NCBI GenBank assembly: GCA_963669155.1
Contig: OZ022576.1
Span: 2,338,746-2,402,745, forward strand
DNA from: Arbacia lixula
Taxonomy: Eukaryota; Echinodermata; Echinoidea; Arbacioida; Arbaciidae
Direction: 5' to 3'
DNA length: 64,000 nucleotides
Every line of letters begins with the position of its first letter. Position 1 is the first letter of the stretch. The notes under the pieces are model-generated. The model was not told the DNA's origin and did not search any database. It saw nothing but the letters and a program-made list of their open reading frames with translations. A program made the position numbers and the translations under genes. Of the stretch, positions 47,001 through 58,300 are shown piece by piece.

Positions 47001-47520
47001 AATACCGCATGTCCCCGGTGCCTTCCTATCGATTCCTTGTCCATCCCTATTGGTGCCCCCTGGGCCCCTCTGCCTTACCTGCACGGGTCAGCATAAACAC
47101 GCAGATACAGGAATTCCTCGCCAGCAATACCGCTTGATTAGCCGACATTGCACCCCGTACCTGTTGCGTTTCGCACGTGGGAAAGGGGGGGGGGGGGCGG
47201 GGTCGCTGGAGTACTGCAGGCTACAAACTCACCAGAGACGCGCTGGACACATTCTATTAGAGATATAGGTACGTGACTGTCGTACAGCAACGTCAAAAAA
47301 AATTTATTGAGAGAGGAGAGAGTTGTGTGAGGAATTATATTTGTATACTGTGATTGTTCATAACAGAATTAAAGGAAAGAACGATGTGCGGTAACGGAGT
47401 TTACCGGAGTTACCCTTAACACTGAAGAGCGCATTCTTGTTGTATTCCTTAGACGTAGATATAAACTGACCATTTTAAACATTCTAGGATCCCTCACCCT
47501 CTCTTTTACTTCTAGTGTTC
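47001..47520. other. Non-coding interval
   Basis: GC-richer at 47030-47260 with a G13 run at 47185-47197. No exon supported. Confidence 0.4.
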
Positions 47521-47940
47521 CCTTTCGCCCCGTCACGAGCTCCCCTCCCCATGTCGCTCTCTCTCTCTCTCTCTATCTTTATCTCCCTTCCCTTCGACCA
47601 GCTATACCTCTCTCTAGTTTGTCTCTCATCTTACACCCTCCCCTCAACACTCAATTTCTCTTCTGAGCCCCCCCCCCTTCTCTCCCTATTCCTATACCTC
47701 TCTCACCTCATAATCATCTTTCTCAGAATCGCTTGCGACCATCTATACCCCATCTCTATAATCTCATTTCTTTATTTCACACTCTTTCTTTCTCTTCCGC
47801 TGTTCTTTCCTCTTTCTCAATCTCTCTCTCATTCACTCCATCCGCCCCCACCCCATACACACACCTATCATTTATACCACTCTCTGTTTTCTCTCCTCTT
47901 ATCTTCCACTCTCTCGTTCTCTTCCGACCCCCCCCCCATC

Positions 47941-48016
<76 letters not shown>

Positions 48017-48025
48017 CTATATCCA
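47521..48025. repeat. CT-rich polypyrimidine tract ending (CT)n-(CTAT)n
   Basis: Degenerate pyrimidine sequence throughout, with a pure CT run at about 47943-47998 followed by CTAT units to 48020. Confidence 0.92.
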
Positions 48026-48362
48026 TGTGTAAGTCTCACTCAGTCCTTTTGCTACCTTCTTATACCCCTCTAATTCTATCTCATCATAACTCCCACCCAC
48101 CCTATAATCGTCCACCCTTCGCGGCGTCTCACAGGCACTGGCACTGTTAATGGTTCCTTTCTGTCACGGGTCATCAACTGCCCGCATCGCAGAATGTCCA
48201 GCCACGGTAGCCTATTTAATGGTGTTGAAAGGTCTGACCTTTCTTCTTCAGACCCAGGAAAGAAACGTCCTCTCGACACAAACACCACCATGAACAACGT
48301 GGCATAGATTCAGCATCATATGTTGCTATAGTTTTTTTAAAAAATGCACCATGCGCCGGATT
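48026..48362. other. Non-coding interval
   Basis: No feature supported. Confidence 0.4.
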
Positions 48363-48446
48363 TTAACCCTTTACCCGCCGTTGAGGCATTTTTGCATGGA
48401 CAATATTCCCATAAAGCAGTATGACGACTGGCAGAGAAAGAGTTAA
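48363..48446. mobile_element. Tiny TTAA-flanked MITE, 84 bp
   Basis: TTAACCCTTTACCCGCCG at the left (48363) and GGCAGAGAAAGAGTTAA at the right (to 48446) are imperfect inverses: CCCTTTACCCGCC against CTCTTTCTCTGCC. The ends match the 16-base tips of the 694-bp element at 2775-3468, so the two likely belong to one piggyBac-like family. Confidence 0.55.
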
Positions 48447-48511
48447 TATGTTAAGGCATGAACTGGTTTAACAAATTAATCTGATTGTGTTTGTGTGTAT
48501 GTTCGTTGCAG

Positions 48512-48547
48512 CTGTCATCATGTGAAGATGGCGTCATCAGTGAGTGG
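48512..48547 (+). CDS. Very weak candidate microexon
   Basis: GTATGTTCGTTGCAG precedes it, and either ATCA|GTGAGT (48540) or TGG|GTAACG (48548) could be the donor. The 36-nt version reads LSSCEDGVISEW. The peptide faintly recalls the start of thrombospondin type-1 modules (Cys followed by SEW), but there is no following W/C pattern in frame. Confidence 0.1.
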
Positions 48548-50476
48548 GTAACGGCCTTTTCACAAACCGTGTCTTGGATCATTTCGCATAAAACATGTGA
48601 ATTATTGAAATTTACATACAATGGTACCAATCATATACTCAGTCATTGGGATATAATCTTTTTTTTCATGGTAATTAACATTAATTGGATGTTAGAATTT
48701 ATAACATACAAAATACAAGTTGGTGCATAAATACGATCACATTGATAACTACGTTCCTATACAGACAGCCTAGTGTTTTAGCACCGTTACAAAATGGCTG
48801 TCAACAGTCGGAAAATTAGACTTACAGTATTTGATAAATAGTTAATAGTTAATAGTCTTTATTCCTCTTCCGTTTGCTCACTAGTCAGTGGAAAGGCGTT
48901 TATTATGTTGGTCCTTTAAGACAGTATCATAAAATGAAATAAAAATGTATATATCCTATTTTACAAAGAAGCAGTGTTCATTTTTAGACAAAATTCAACC
49001 AAAGAGTAGAAGACAAATAGAAGAGACGTGTAAGCACAGAAACAGCATCGAGGTTGTAACCAGGATGGCTTGTACGATCTTAAAGAAAAACCCTGTAGCC
49101 CCCTACCCCCACCCCCTCCCCCATTCTCTTGTTTCTCACTTTTCTTCCTCTCTATCTTTAGTGAGATCGTTATATTCTGGGCAGTTCTGGGGTAAACATT
49201 AACGTGCGGTCGTCATTGAAGTCAGGGGCGTTCTGTGCTACAGACATTTGAGTGGGATGTCTGCGCGGGGGGGGGGGGGTCAAATGTCAAGCTTTGTATC
49301 CCATGTAAAAGACAAAGTAATAGACACAGTAACTTTGATCCCTTGTTTTATAATGATGGGACTATTACAAATAAGTTAGTGATACAAAAGTGACATTCGT
49401 TACATAAAACAGAATTACGAGGGGGCGCACCCCTTCAATTCTCCCTCGCAACTCCCATGGTTGTAGTATATACAGAAGAGATTCCTTCCTCACTTTTTTA
49501 AAAACACGGCATCGATTTATTCAGGCTGGTCACGGGCGACTTCTCCTAGTCCCACTCGACAATTCTCGCGTCGGTAAAGTCAAGTAAGAGAAAGCAGCTC
49601 CCATTCGGCATTCCGCCACCGTCTTTGACCTTGTTTTCCCTTATCTTTTCGTCTTTCTGGTCCTCGATAAAAGGCACTTTTTCTCGAAATTTGATCTCTG
49701 AAGTGATCGCTCTAGTATCCCTCTAGACTCCGGGAGCAGCATCCTATAGCCGTCGGTTTCGCCTTGCATTATGGATGGGCTGGGTGAACAGTAATAATGT
49801 ATTTTCCTGGCCCCGATGAAAGAGAAAGTAACTGCATATGAAGGCAGCTATAGTCTGTTCCCAGTGGTGGCCCCCGCTGCTGTCCTTTACTAACCACCTC
49901 ATAACTAAACCAACGAGTGGAGCAACTGGCCCCTCTCAGATTAAAATGGAGATTGGAATCTTGCAGGCAATCATTCGTCTATTTCTGGCCAGCTTCCGCA
50001 ATAAATGCAGCTTCTTACCCTTATATATGCATACACGTCTTGAGTTCGATACGTCTAACGTGTTCAGTAGTATTTTATTTTGTATCAATCTGTTATCTGT
50101 TATATCCTTTTTATTTTTGACTCGATGCACTTTCGGATTTCGAGGAATATCGTTTAATTTGCCTCCCTCCCCCACCGTACCTCCATCGCTCACTCACGCT
50201 ATCTCTATCCTACATAAAAGACACTCGTATTAGTTACTCCTCTCTCAATGTGGTTAGGTCTGTTTGCGTAAGTAAGTGCGTATGTTTATGATTCTTAGTG
50301 TCGGTGATGGCCATTTCTATGCAGCCATGTGGACAAAATTAGAGACTTGTAATCTCCTCAGATGTGGTGAAAATCATGTCTCTTTGTGTCCACTGGTAGT
50401 CGGTTAAAGGACTACTTAATGTCAAATTTAAAAACAAGTCATACAGACAAGGACAGGTTGTGCCTAATATAATATT
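48548..50476. other. Non-coding interval
   Basis: Contains AGTTAATAGTTAATAGT at 48840-48856 and a G13 run at 49267-49279. No exon supported. Confidence 0.4.
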
Positions 50477-50501
50477 CGAACAAGCATATTATGCTTGTTC
50501 G
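50477..50501. repeat. Perfect 25-bp palindrome
   Basis: The arm CGAACAAGCATA (50477-50488) and its exact inverse (50490-50501) are separated by a single T. No mismatch. It sits in ordinary AT-rich sequence. Confidence 0.9.
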
Positions 50502-51665
50502 TTCCATTCCATTACGCGTTACACTGTTACATGTTGCCTTTATACATTGAATATGCATTATGATCAGACAACGCGCTAACAAAGAGAGGGCGGGTTACAA
50601 CGACACTTAGCGCTATTAACGAATGCTTTCAATTTGATTAAAATGGAGGAAAACCCGTCAATGGAACATTTTATGGGTTCGCAGTACATGTAATAAAAAA
50701 AGGGTTATTCCCGGCTTTAGCACACCCACCACCACGGTGGTATTCATCCATCCTAATCACGCTAATCGAGAAACGTGGCAATAATAAATATAGCTTAATG
50801 TCCCTGTTTGTCATTTGAAGTAGCCTACATTTGGAATTGCATTTGTGTCAATTTTACTGAATGTGGGTTCACTATCCGAATAATGAGGCTTTTGGAGAAC
50901 AATGGGGCTCCGTAGAGTGATAAAGGTAAAATTGCAAGGATGTATACTGTTTCTTAGGGACTATACGTATGTGCATGTATCTTGTCGCTATGCTCGTAAC
51001 TCGTCGTTGTGAGCCGATATTAACATGCTGGTATCTTCAAGAGTGCGTGGATTGATGTCATTATGTCCTAGCGAAACGTCTTGAGATTGCGAAAGGTACA
51101 TTTTCACCTCATAGGATTAGATGACTTCCTTGCACTTTACCTGCTCATTTCATGTTCACTTCAGCATTATGGTCTCAATTATAATGTATTTATCCAGTCT
51201 GCTTTATACTGGGTACCCCATCAGTAGGCTTGTTCTGAAATTCAATTTCATCTTTCTTCGACGGAACAGACTTAAAATTGGACTTAATCATTAGCTCCTA
51301 AAATTGATCGAGTCCCTTAAAATCGATCCGATCAGTGTCAAGATCGGTTTGGGGGATTTAAGAAACATTCCCCTGGAATATACTAAGCCTTGAACTGTTG
51401 TTTTCACATCGTAGTCAAGAGCATTCGGAGGACAGAATTGCCAACACGCCTCGTTCAGTGTCATTAATCAACCAACTCGTTCTCGAGGCGAGGCGCCGGC
51501 AATGTCAGCGCTAATTTAGTGTTAGAAAACACAAATGCGAAAAAGTTCGAGAGAAAAACGAGGGACTCACGTAACCGCTGCAAGCAGATTTTGTTTTCTA
51601 CCTGTCCTTGCATCAATAAAAGTAACGTTGTTATTTTACATACTCCATGCCCCGTATCTCCTTTG
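50502..51665. other. Non-coding interval
   Basis: ACCACCACGGTGGT palindrome at about 50729-50742. AAATTGATCGAGTCCC...AAAATCGATCCGATC words near 51300-51335 form a local imperfect duplication. No gene. Confidence 0.4.
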
Positions 51666-51679
51666 CCCCCCCCCCCCCC
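51666..51679. repeat. C14 homopolymer abutting the minisatellite
   Basis: Fourteen C immediately before the 11-bp array. Confidence 0.95.
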
Positions 51680-51995
51680 TCCTCCGCCTACCCTCCGCCT
51701 CCCTTATGCCTCCCTTCCGCCTTCCCTCCGCCTCCTCTCCGCCTCCCCTCCGCCTCCCCTCCGCCTCCCCTCCGCCTCCCCTCCGCCTCCCTTTCGCCTC
51801 CCCTCCGCTTCCCCTCCGCCTCCCCTCCACACCCCTCCGCCTCCCCTCCGCCTCCCTTTCGCCTCCCCTCCGCCTCCCCTCTTCCTCCCCTCCGCCTCCC
51901 CTCCGCCTCCCCTCCGCCTCCCCTCCGCCTCCCTTTCGCCTCTCCTCCGCCTCCCCACCGCCTCACCTCCGCCTCTAATCCGCGTCCCCTCCCCA
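51680..51995. repeat. 11-bp polypyrimidine minisatellite, about 28 units
   Basis: The unit CCTCCCCTCCG and variants (CCTCCCTTTCG, CCTCCCCACCG, CCTCTAATCCG) are repeated for about 315 bases. Because 11 is not a multiple of three and the unit has no stop, all three plus frames and the minus frames stay open, producing spurious Pro/Leu/Ser and Gly/Glu/Arg proteins of up to 212 codons. The sequence is almost pure pyrimidine apart from one G per unit. Confidence 0.93.
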
Positions 51996-52439
51996 CCCAT
52001 CTTCTAGCAAAAACATGCATGAGACTTTTCAAAATGTTGACAAATAAGGGTAACGAAGCTTGTACTGGATTTAAGAGGGAATATCATTTCAAGATGCCCA
52101 ATGAGAACAATGTTCCACCGGTAATGAAGGTGTGTCATGGCGGCGCCCTCCCCCCTCTGAGATGGTGTGGCCTCCCTGGAGAAAAGTTTGGCTACCTCGA
52201 TCACGAATGGCAACAACCCCCCCCCCCCCCCCCCCTAATGGCACCAAGACGCCGGATACTTACACGACGATTCCGTGCAAAATAAAAGCTACTCAATGTC
52301 GTCCTTCTCTCCGAGTGCCATCGAACGATCCTGATATCGAGTTGGTAATTCTTTTCTAATGGTCAGACGGCCCGTATCCAAAGAGGGATTTAACGAGGTT
52401 GTCGCCGCTTACGACTTGCCCTACATCCAGGCTGGTGCC
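51996..52439. other. Non-coding interval with C19 run
   Basis: Nineteen C at 52217-52235. Otherwise mixed sequence. No exon supported. Confidence 0.4.
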
Positions 52440-52835
52440 GCGTGTGGGTCCGTTCACACGGGAGCGGTTTCCCGTTGCCGCTTGCCGCGTGCACTCTGCC
52501 GCCGGTGATTTGCCGCCGCCACAAAGCAAGAAACGGGCCACTGGTAACAGTATGTACATATCAAGGCGGTTCGCCGCTTTCCTGGAGAGAAGGAACCTTG
52601 TGAACGCCCCAATACAAGTATTAGTACGGCAAGCGATATAGCGGCAAAACCGCTTCTCTGCGAAGGCACCTGTATGGTCCTCTCATACCGCAACGTATTT
52701 CGCATCGCCTGTAGGATGACGCTCGTATTAAATCGCCACATATTGCGATCTTCATCGCCGCTAGACTAGAACATCCATGTAAACCGCCCAATATGACACA
52801 ATAACAAGCGGCAGCGGACAAACTCGTGTGTATTA
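52440..52835. mobile_element. GC-rich MITE candidate with GCCGC/GCGGC words
   Basis: The left end GGGTCCGTTCACACGGGAGC (52446) is followed by TTTCCCGTTGCCGCTTGCCG. Near 52807-52832 the inverse, CAAGCGGCAGCGGACAAACT then CGTGTG, realigns as CACACG...TTTGTCCGCTGCCGCTTG. GCCGC and GCGGC words recur throughout. 'CGTTCACAC' ends are known from PIF/Harbinger- and hAT-type MITEs in fish and invertebrates; the superfamily is not settled. Degenerate TIRs keep confidence moderate. Confidence 0.38.
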
Positions 52836-54021
52836 GTGTACCAGTAGTCAGAGCTGATTTGTCTGTTGGCTTTGTGAATTATTAGGTAAAAGCAACAAAC
52901 ACGCCCGCTATGATGAGTTCGATGTGCTTATTACCATAAATCTACTTTAGATTTGAAACCTGAACAAACGCGTTTTATATAGCGATGTGTGGAAACGGGA
53001 TTGTTGTATATTATATTTGAAAATGAAAAAATATGAAGTACAGAATCTGTGTTAATTCCTGATTGCTTTGGCAGAGGTTATTTGAAATGATAACAGTAGT
53101 ATTGATTGAGATTTTGAAAAGTATGTAACGAAACGATAATTTTATTTTTGTATCGCTGCGTCTCCCATCACTCTCCGAAAACACAACATTTAATATGTTG
53201 TTATTGTACAACCTCCTGTAAAAGAGCAACGTAGAAATGACTGTAATCATACCTAATTCAACGAATTAAATCTATATATGTGCTTTATATTTTGTTACAA
53301 TTCACTCCCATGTACAGTAAAAAAAAAAAAAAAAACACGTCTACTTTGTATCTTATTCAGAAATAAAATCAGATAAAAATTGAACAGTATAAAATCATTA
53401 CTTTTGATGTAACAACTTTGATGCTTTGGTTTCCGTCACCTAGTTCTGTGACCCCTAATCTGTTGTCCTACCCCCTGCCTAATCCCTGCACCTCCCCTTC
53501 GTCCCACCATACCCCCTCTGTAATCCAGTCCTGCCGCCTCTATGACATCCATCCCTCCTGCCCCAACCTACGTCCAGGTTCAACGCCCGTCAAAATCGAA
53601 TTTACCAATTGATGCCGCGATATCAGCACCGCGCCTAGACGGCCGCCTCGTATTTTGCATTTCAATTTCATCCCTTTACTGAGCCCCGGTAAACAAATGG
53701 AAAAACGCAATGATGATGCGCCCTGCCCGACAGAAGGACAGGTGGGAAAGTCATTTAAAGGTGCTGACCAAGACAAAATAATGGGGGGTTCTTTTTAAAG
53801 ATTAATCTTTCAATTATTTAGAAGGTCAACAATGGAGATCGTATTCTTCTTCTTGAGGATGATATGGGCCGTGATGGCGATAAAAGGTAAAGGGTGATCC
53901 AAAGGGTACAGACTAAACAGACTAAAGAAGATTATTCTAAGAAAAGATTCATAGATACGGAAATGCAGGAGGCACAATCAACAAGATTCTTTAACAGGAG
54001 AAAGAAAGAGAAAGGAATAGT
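52836..54021. other. Non-coding interval
   Basis: AT-rich, A17 run at about 53320-53336. CCCCTG/CCTCCC-rich patch at 53450-53600. No exon supported. Confidence 0.4.
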
Positions 54022-54069
<48 letters not shown>

Positions 54070-54320
54070 TAGAAGGTTAGAGGTTAATTGAGAAAGAGAG
54101 AAAGAGAATTAGAAAAGAAGGGGGGTATAAATAAAGAATGTGCTTTGTTCGGGGAGGGAGAGAGGAGAGAAGGGAGAGAAGTGAGTTGAAGAGAGCATAG
54201 AAGAAGAGTGGGAAAGAGTGGAGCTAGAAGGATAGAAGCGGAGAAAGGAAGGAAGACGGATAGAAACATAAATGGAAAGAGATATGAGAGAGAAATAAAG
54301 AGAACAGGGGGAAAAGAGCC
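54022..54320. repeat. GA-rich polypurine tract
   Basis: Pure (GA)n at about 54025-54061, then degenerate purine sequence. Confidence 0.9.
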
Positions 54321-54373
54321 CTACATCACTGCACTCTGTGGGCTAAAGTCAAGGGAGTGGTGAAATGGGGGGT

Positions 54374-54387
54374 GGGGGGGGGGGGGG
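54374..54387. repeat. G14 homopolymer
   Basis: Preceded by GGGGGGT, so the full G-rich block is about 21 bases with one T. Confidence 0.95.
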
Positions 54388-54940
54388 TATGGAATAGGCA
54401 ATGGAGAGAAGGAGGGGGATTATCACATATAAAAAGCATATTTCTTAACTTTATATTGCTTGCCACTAACATTAATTCTGGGTGAAATGTCTGCATTATT
54501 CTGAATGTGAAAATCTCTTTAAAAAACACGTTTCAATTTGTAGTCATGAAGTGAAGGAACTGGGTGGGTAGTACTTGAATTATCTCTCGGTGTTCGGTGT
54601 TTCATGTAATATTCATGGTCGTTCCACATCAAAAACTCCTTGAGATATGAACCTTGGTGAAATATAGAGGACATGAGAGAGGGAGCACAACTGCTTTCAA
54701 TTTTATTCCCCTAAATCATCGGGGGTGATTCGAAGGCAAGTGTGAAAAGTTTAAATAGAACTATCAGGAAAATTATTTTCGTTTATTTCAATGCGTTTGT
54801 GTCGCATTTGTTTATAAAAATGATCGATGATACATCAATATTAGTTGTCGTGTCCAATGGCTATTAAAGTTTGATGGTTTCGGCAGAAGAATAATAAAAA
54901 AAATCTATTACACATTGTTCTAATATTGTTCTTCCTACAT
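54388..54940. other. Non-coding interval
   Basis: AT-rich. No feature. Confidence 0.4.
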
Positions 54941-54968
54941 ATTAATTAATTATGATTAATTAATTATG
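54941..54968. promoter_or_regulatory. ATTAATTAATTATG tandem pair, homeodomain-site cluster
   Basis: Two exact 14-bp copies in direct repeat give overlapping TAATTA/ATTA cores, followed by ACGTGAC. A dense homeodomain target or simply an AT-rich repeat. Confidence 0.35.
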
Positions 54969-55867
54969 ACGTGACAGAGTCAACTACAATTCTTATTTTT
55001 ATTACGCCGGTACAAAACAGGTAGTTTCGAATTAAAAAGTTAGTACAGAAGAACCAACGTCTTCTAGAAAAAAATTGAGAGACATTTTCGAAGTTTTCGT
55101 CGCCGGAAGTGTTTTCCCTCTATAAACTTTTTCCCTTCACCACCATTTCTCTTACTGTGTGATTAGTAAATTGCACTTGAATCAACTCCTTTGCAAATTG
55201 TTCTTATACATTTTTAATCTATTGTACAAACCTGTACTTATGTTTTCATTGTATGATGCAATGTTTAATATCAAGATCCGAAAGCTTGTTGTGAATATGC
55301 CATATCGTCTTGATAATGCTCACTCATTAGAAACTTAGGTGTCGAATACACTATGTAATTTCTATACACTGCTTCCCATCCATATTAGATGCAGCGATGA
55401 AGCATTCATAAACTGATAATACTTCAACAAGTATATCGGCCTTTACTACGTTCTAATTCATAACAAGTAGTATTCAGAGCTGCCTTTTTTATCTCTCAGG
55501 AAGGGGATATACTTTCAAACTGAATAACTAGCTTAAGCAGCACTAGTAATACAAACGAACTGTATCGAGCAGTATTTTGTTTGCTGATGTGGTTAACACA
55601 GCTAGCTCCATCCTATGTGGGTTGTCCCGCCCGCTCTCACCACCTCAATGATCTGGGAGCCTGGTCGTTCTCAGTCACGCTAACGTTGCTAAGGAGGAAC
55701 GAGTGCAACAAACGAAGGCGGAATCTAAAGAAGATAGGAATACATTGCTCTCCTTTCTTGTTTGTCATCCTATACCCACAGTTCCTCTAGCTACTGCTTT
55801 ATTATCAAACGTCCGCTTCTTCTTCTTCTTTGTCTTCTCTTTTTGTCATGTCCCTTTACAAATCCCG
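54969..55867. other. Non-coding interval
   Basis: AT-rich, then mixed. A 69-codon frame at 55581-55790 lacks support. Confidence 0.4.
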
Positions 55868-56145
55868 CTCTGTCTCTGTCTCTCTGCCTCTGTCTCTGTC
55901 TCTCTCCATCACTCTCTCTCCCTCTCTGCCTCTGTCTCTGTCTCTCTCCATCACTCTCTCTCCCTCTCTGTCTCTCGCTCTCTTTATCATCTTCATCCTC
56001 TCTCTTCCTTTCTCTATCTGCCTACTCATATCTATCCGTCTCTTCCTTTCTCGTAGATAGCTAGATATTTATTCCTTCTTGCCCTTCTCTCCCTATCTCT
56101 CTCTTTCTCTCTATCCCTCCCTCTTTCTCCCTTCCTTCAAGATTT
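55868..56145. repeat. CT/CTGT pyrimidine tract with a perfect 42-bp tandem duplication
   Basis: The 42-bp unit beginning CTGCCTCTGTCTCTGTCTCT occurs at 55884 and again at 55926 without change. The rest is degenerate pyrimidine sequence. Confidence 0.92.
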
Positions 56146-56644
56146 AATCTGGCTGAGCCCTCGTGTTGGCGGCGCCAGTGGATGAGAGAAACGTCACAGT
56201 CAAGCAGTCCTCGGAGACTCGTATCATACATAATAGAATTGTGACCCGTCATTACGTGAGGGTCAAACGGGGGATGAAAGGAATGTGTAGCCCCTGAAGA
56301 TAGGAAGTTAGGAGTGCGCCCCACCCCTTCCCCTTCTTCTCCCATACGTTCCTCAAATCTGTGCCGTTCTCCTATTCGTTATGGAAAAGGAGGGGGCGGT
56401 ATAAGTCCGGCCGGAATGCGCCCTCCTCTCAATTGTTGAAATGTTCATTGTAGCCGCCCCTGCCCCCGTCTCAAGAAGAGGCTTGTCAAGGGGCAGACTG
56501 GGAATGAGGATTCACAAATCACTAGACGCCTTGTAGCTGCCCGGCCTCTTGGGGCCTCTAACATGGGGCCTCTTACTGGGGGCCTCGTGGTCTGATCAAT
56601 GGTATCTGGCAGTGCGGGGGTGTGCATTATGTTGGGGTCTGACT
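56146..56644. other. Non-coding interval, possibly regulatory
   Basis: The 56150-56310 part has even composition, TTTAATCTGGC (K50-type homeodomain-like TAATC), and TGACCC/GGGTCA half sites 12 bases apart (56240-56263). No exon supported. Confidence 0.3.
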
Positions 56645-56683
56645 GTATGTGTGTGTTTGTGTGCGTGTGTGTGTGTGTGTGTC

Positions 56684-56757
<74 letters not shown>

Positions 56758-56766
56758 TGTATGTAT
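56645..56766. repeat. (GT)n microsatellite
   Basis: About 120 bases of GT with occasional TT and CT interruptions; a pure run of about 50 bases at 56699-56750. Confidence 0.95.
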
Positions 56767-57050
56767 ATCTGTGTATTTCATATCCCGATGATATTACAGT
56801 GATGATACAGTGTTCGTACACCTAAAATAAGACTGCAGGTTCACGGTTCTGACATCTAGTGTGTTTAACGCCTTCACCATGAACCCCATCTTCACCGTAA
56901 ACTGCCCCATCGATCCTTCACTAGCTGACAGCCCTTGAACAATCCGCAATTTCCGAAGGCGGTCAAAGACGCTCCCGGGGGAGTGTGTCGTTCCCTTTTT
57001 ACGATACGAAATAGCAAACAGCCGACCAAGGGAAAGAGGAAGAAACGGAG
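56767..57050. other. Non-coding interval
   Basis: Mixed composition, no exon supported. Confidence 0.4.
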
Positions 57051-57134
57051 CTTCCCGCGATTGAGCCCGCCATAATTCAAACGCAGCTTTTTGGATACTC
57101 TTACGTTTCCCGCCAAATCCGGCTTCTCCCGCGG
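57051..57134. promoter_or_regulatory. Cluster of E2F-like sites
   Basis: TTTCCCGCCAAA at 57106-57117 is a textbook E2F-type site. CTTCCCGCGA (57051-57060) and TTCTCCCGCGGA (57124-57135) are close relatives, all in one orientation within 85 bases and in a CpG-rich context. This could mark a promoter of a cell-cycle gene, but no coding start was recognised on either side. Confidence 0.35.
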
Positions 57135-57429
57135 AGGATTGTGTCAGCGTTATGCATTACATTGATTGTCACAAATCTGGAGGACGGGGTCTCGGTGAGA
57201 GATCGCTTTATTTTCGCAAAGCCGAAGTCATTAGGCCCACTGTTGATTCTGTGTGCTGGGAGCAAGCTAGGAGGCTGGGAGTCCCTTTCATGTTGGTCGG
57301 GAGGCGTTTGCCATCTGGGGTAGGGGTATTATTGGGTTTAATCAATGGGATCCAGCCTTTCCACGCTGCTAGATGAAGACACAAGGAGAGGTGTAAGATG
57401 GGAAAGTTTTCGTGTTTGAATGTGCTAGA
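57135..57429. other. Non-coding interval, GC-moderate
   Basis: Two overlapping open stretches (60-74 codons) with no splice or family support. TGATTGTCAC follows TTATGCATTACA (57149-57176). Confidence 0.35.
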
Positions 57430-57658
57430 TAAAGAGAAAAATAGAAATAGAGAGGGTTTGGGGGAGGGGAGGGGCAAGAGGTACTTTTAAACATGTTAAA
57501 AGTGAGAGAGGTGTGACATGGAAAAACTTGGAGACGAAAGGAGGAGCAAGATTAAAGAGAAGACTTTTTTTCTGGGTATAATGACGTAGTCTATATCTGT
57601 ATGTTTGTTTATGTGTGTATGAAGATGTGTATACAAATGTACATGTGTGTATGGGTGC

Positions 57659-57702
<44 letters not shown>

Positions 57703-57730
57703 AGAGAGAGAGAGAATGAAGGAAAAGATG
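57430..57730. repeat. GA-rich polypurine tract
   Basis: Degenerate start, pure (GA)n at about 57657-57715. The middle (57540-57650) is mixed. Confidence 0.88.
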
Positions 57731-58300
57731 GATAGAAACGGAGATAGAGAGAATGGGAGACTGTGTATTCGTTGCGGTATAGAATTGCCTGGATCGATCA
57801 CAGGCTAATTGAATAGGATGTAGCATAAAGGCCAAGATGGATGGAGGGACGGACGGATGGACGGATTATGGATGAGCGATAAACATGAACCTGATGATGG
57901 CACGCGTGTTGAATAGCTGGCAAGAAAATACCGTGCAGGAAAAGGATCTCAGGAGAGGAAAGATGAATTAAAGCTTGCTTACCAAATCTTTTGATATGGA
58001 AACGGATTGAGATACTTTGAATATCGTTTATGCAAAATATATCGTCTATAAAAATTTAAAACTACTAATACATGGATTAACTTAATGTCATTCCCAAGGA
58101 GGGGAATTTTCTTGAAATTGAAGCATATAAACACTGCAACTGCCCCCACCCCCCTTGAGTTACATGATTTTGTTTGACCTGTGGTAGCCTAACAAATCAG
58201 TATGGGCAATGTTCTGGCCCATTGAAACCGATTTGGCGTCTCTGATTGCAGCCTACTGCGGAGGCTTGGTATGGACTCCACTGTATTCGAGGAGACCCGT
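57731..58300. other. Non-coding interval
   Basis: GGATGGAGGGACGGACGGATGGACGG short GGAC/GGAT repeats occur at about 57839-57865. No gene. Confidence 0.4.

Noticed and set aside
51519..52285. Pro/Leu/Ser-rich proteins up to 212 codons, and Gly/Glu/Arg-rich ones on the other strand
   Set aside because: The 11-bp minisatellite has no stop in any register, so every frame is open.
56240..56263. Nuclear-receptor-like TGACCC/GGGTCA everted pair
   Set aside because: A 12-base spacer is not a usual receptor arrangement; kept only as a remark.
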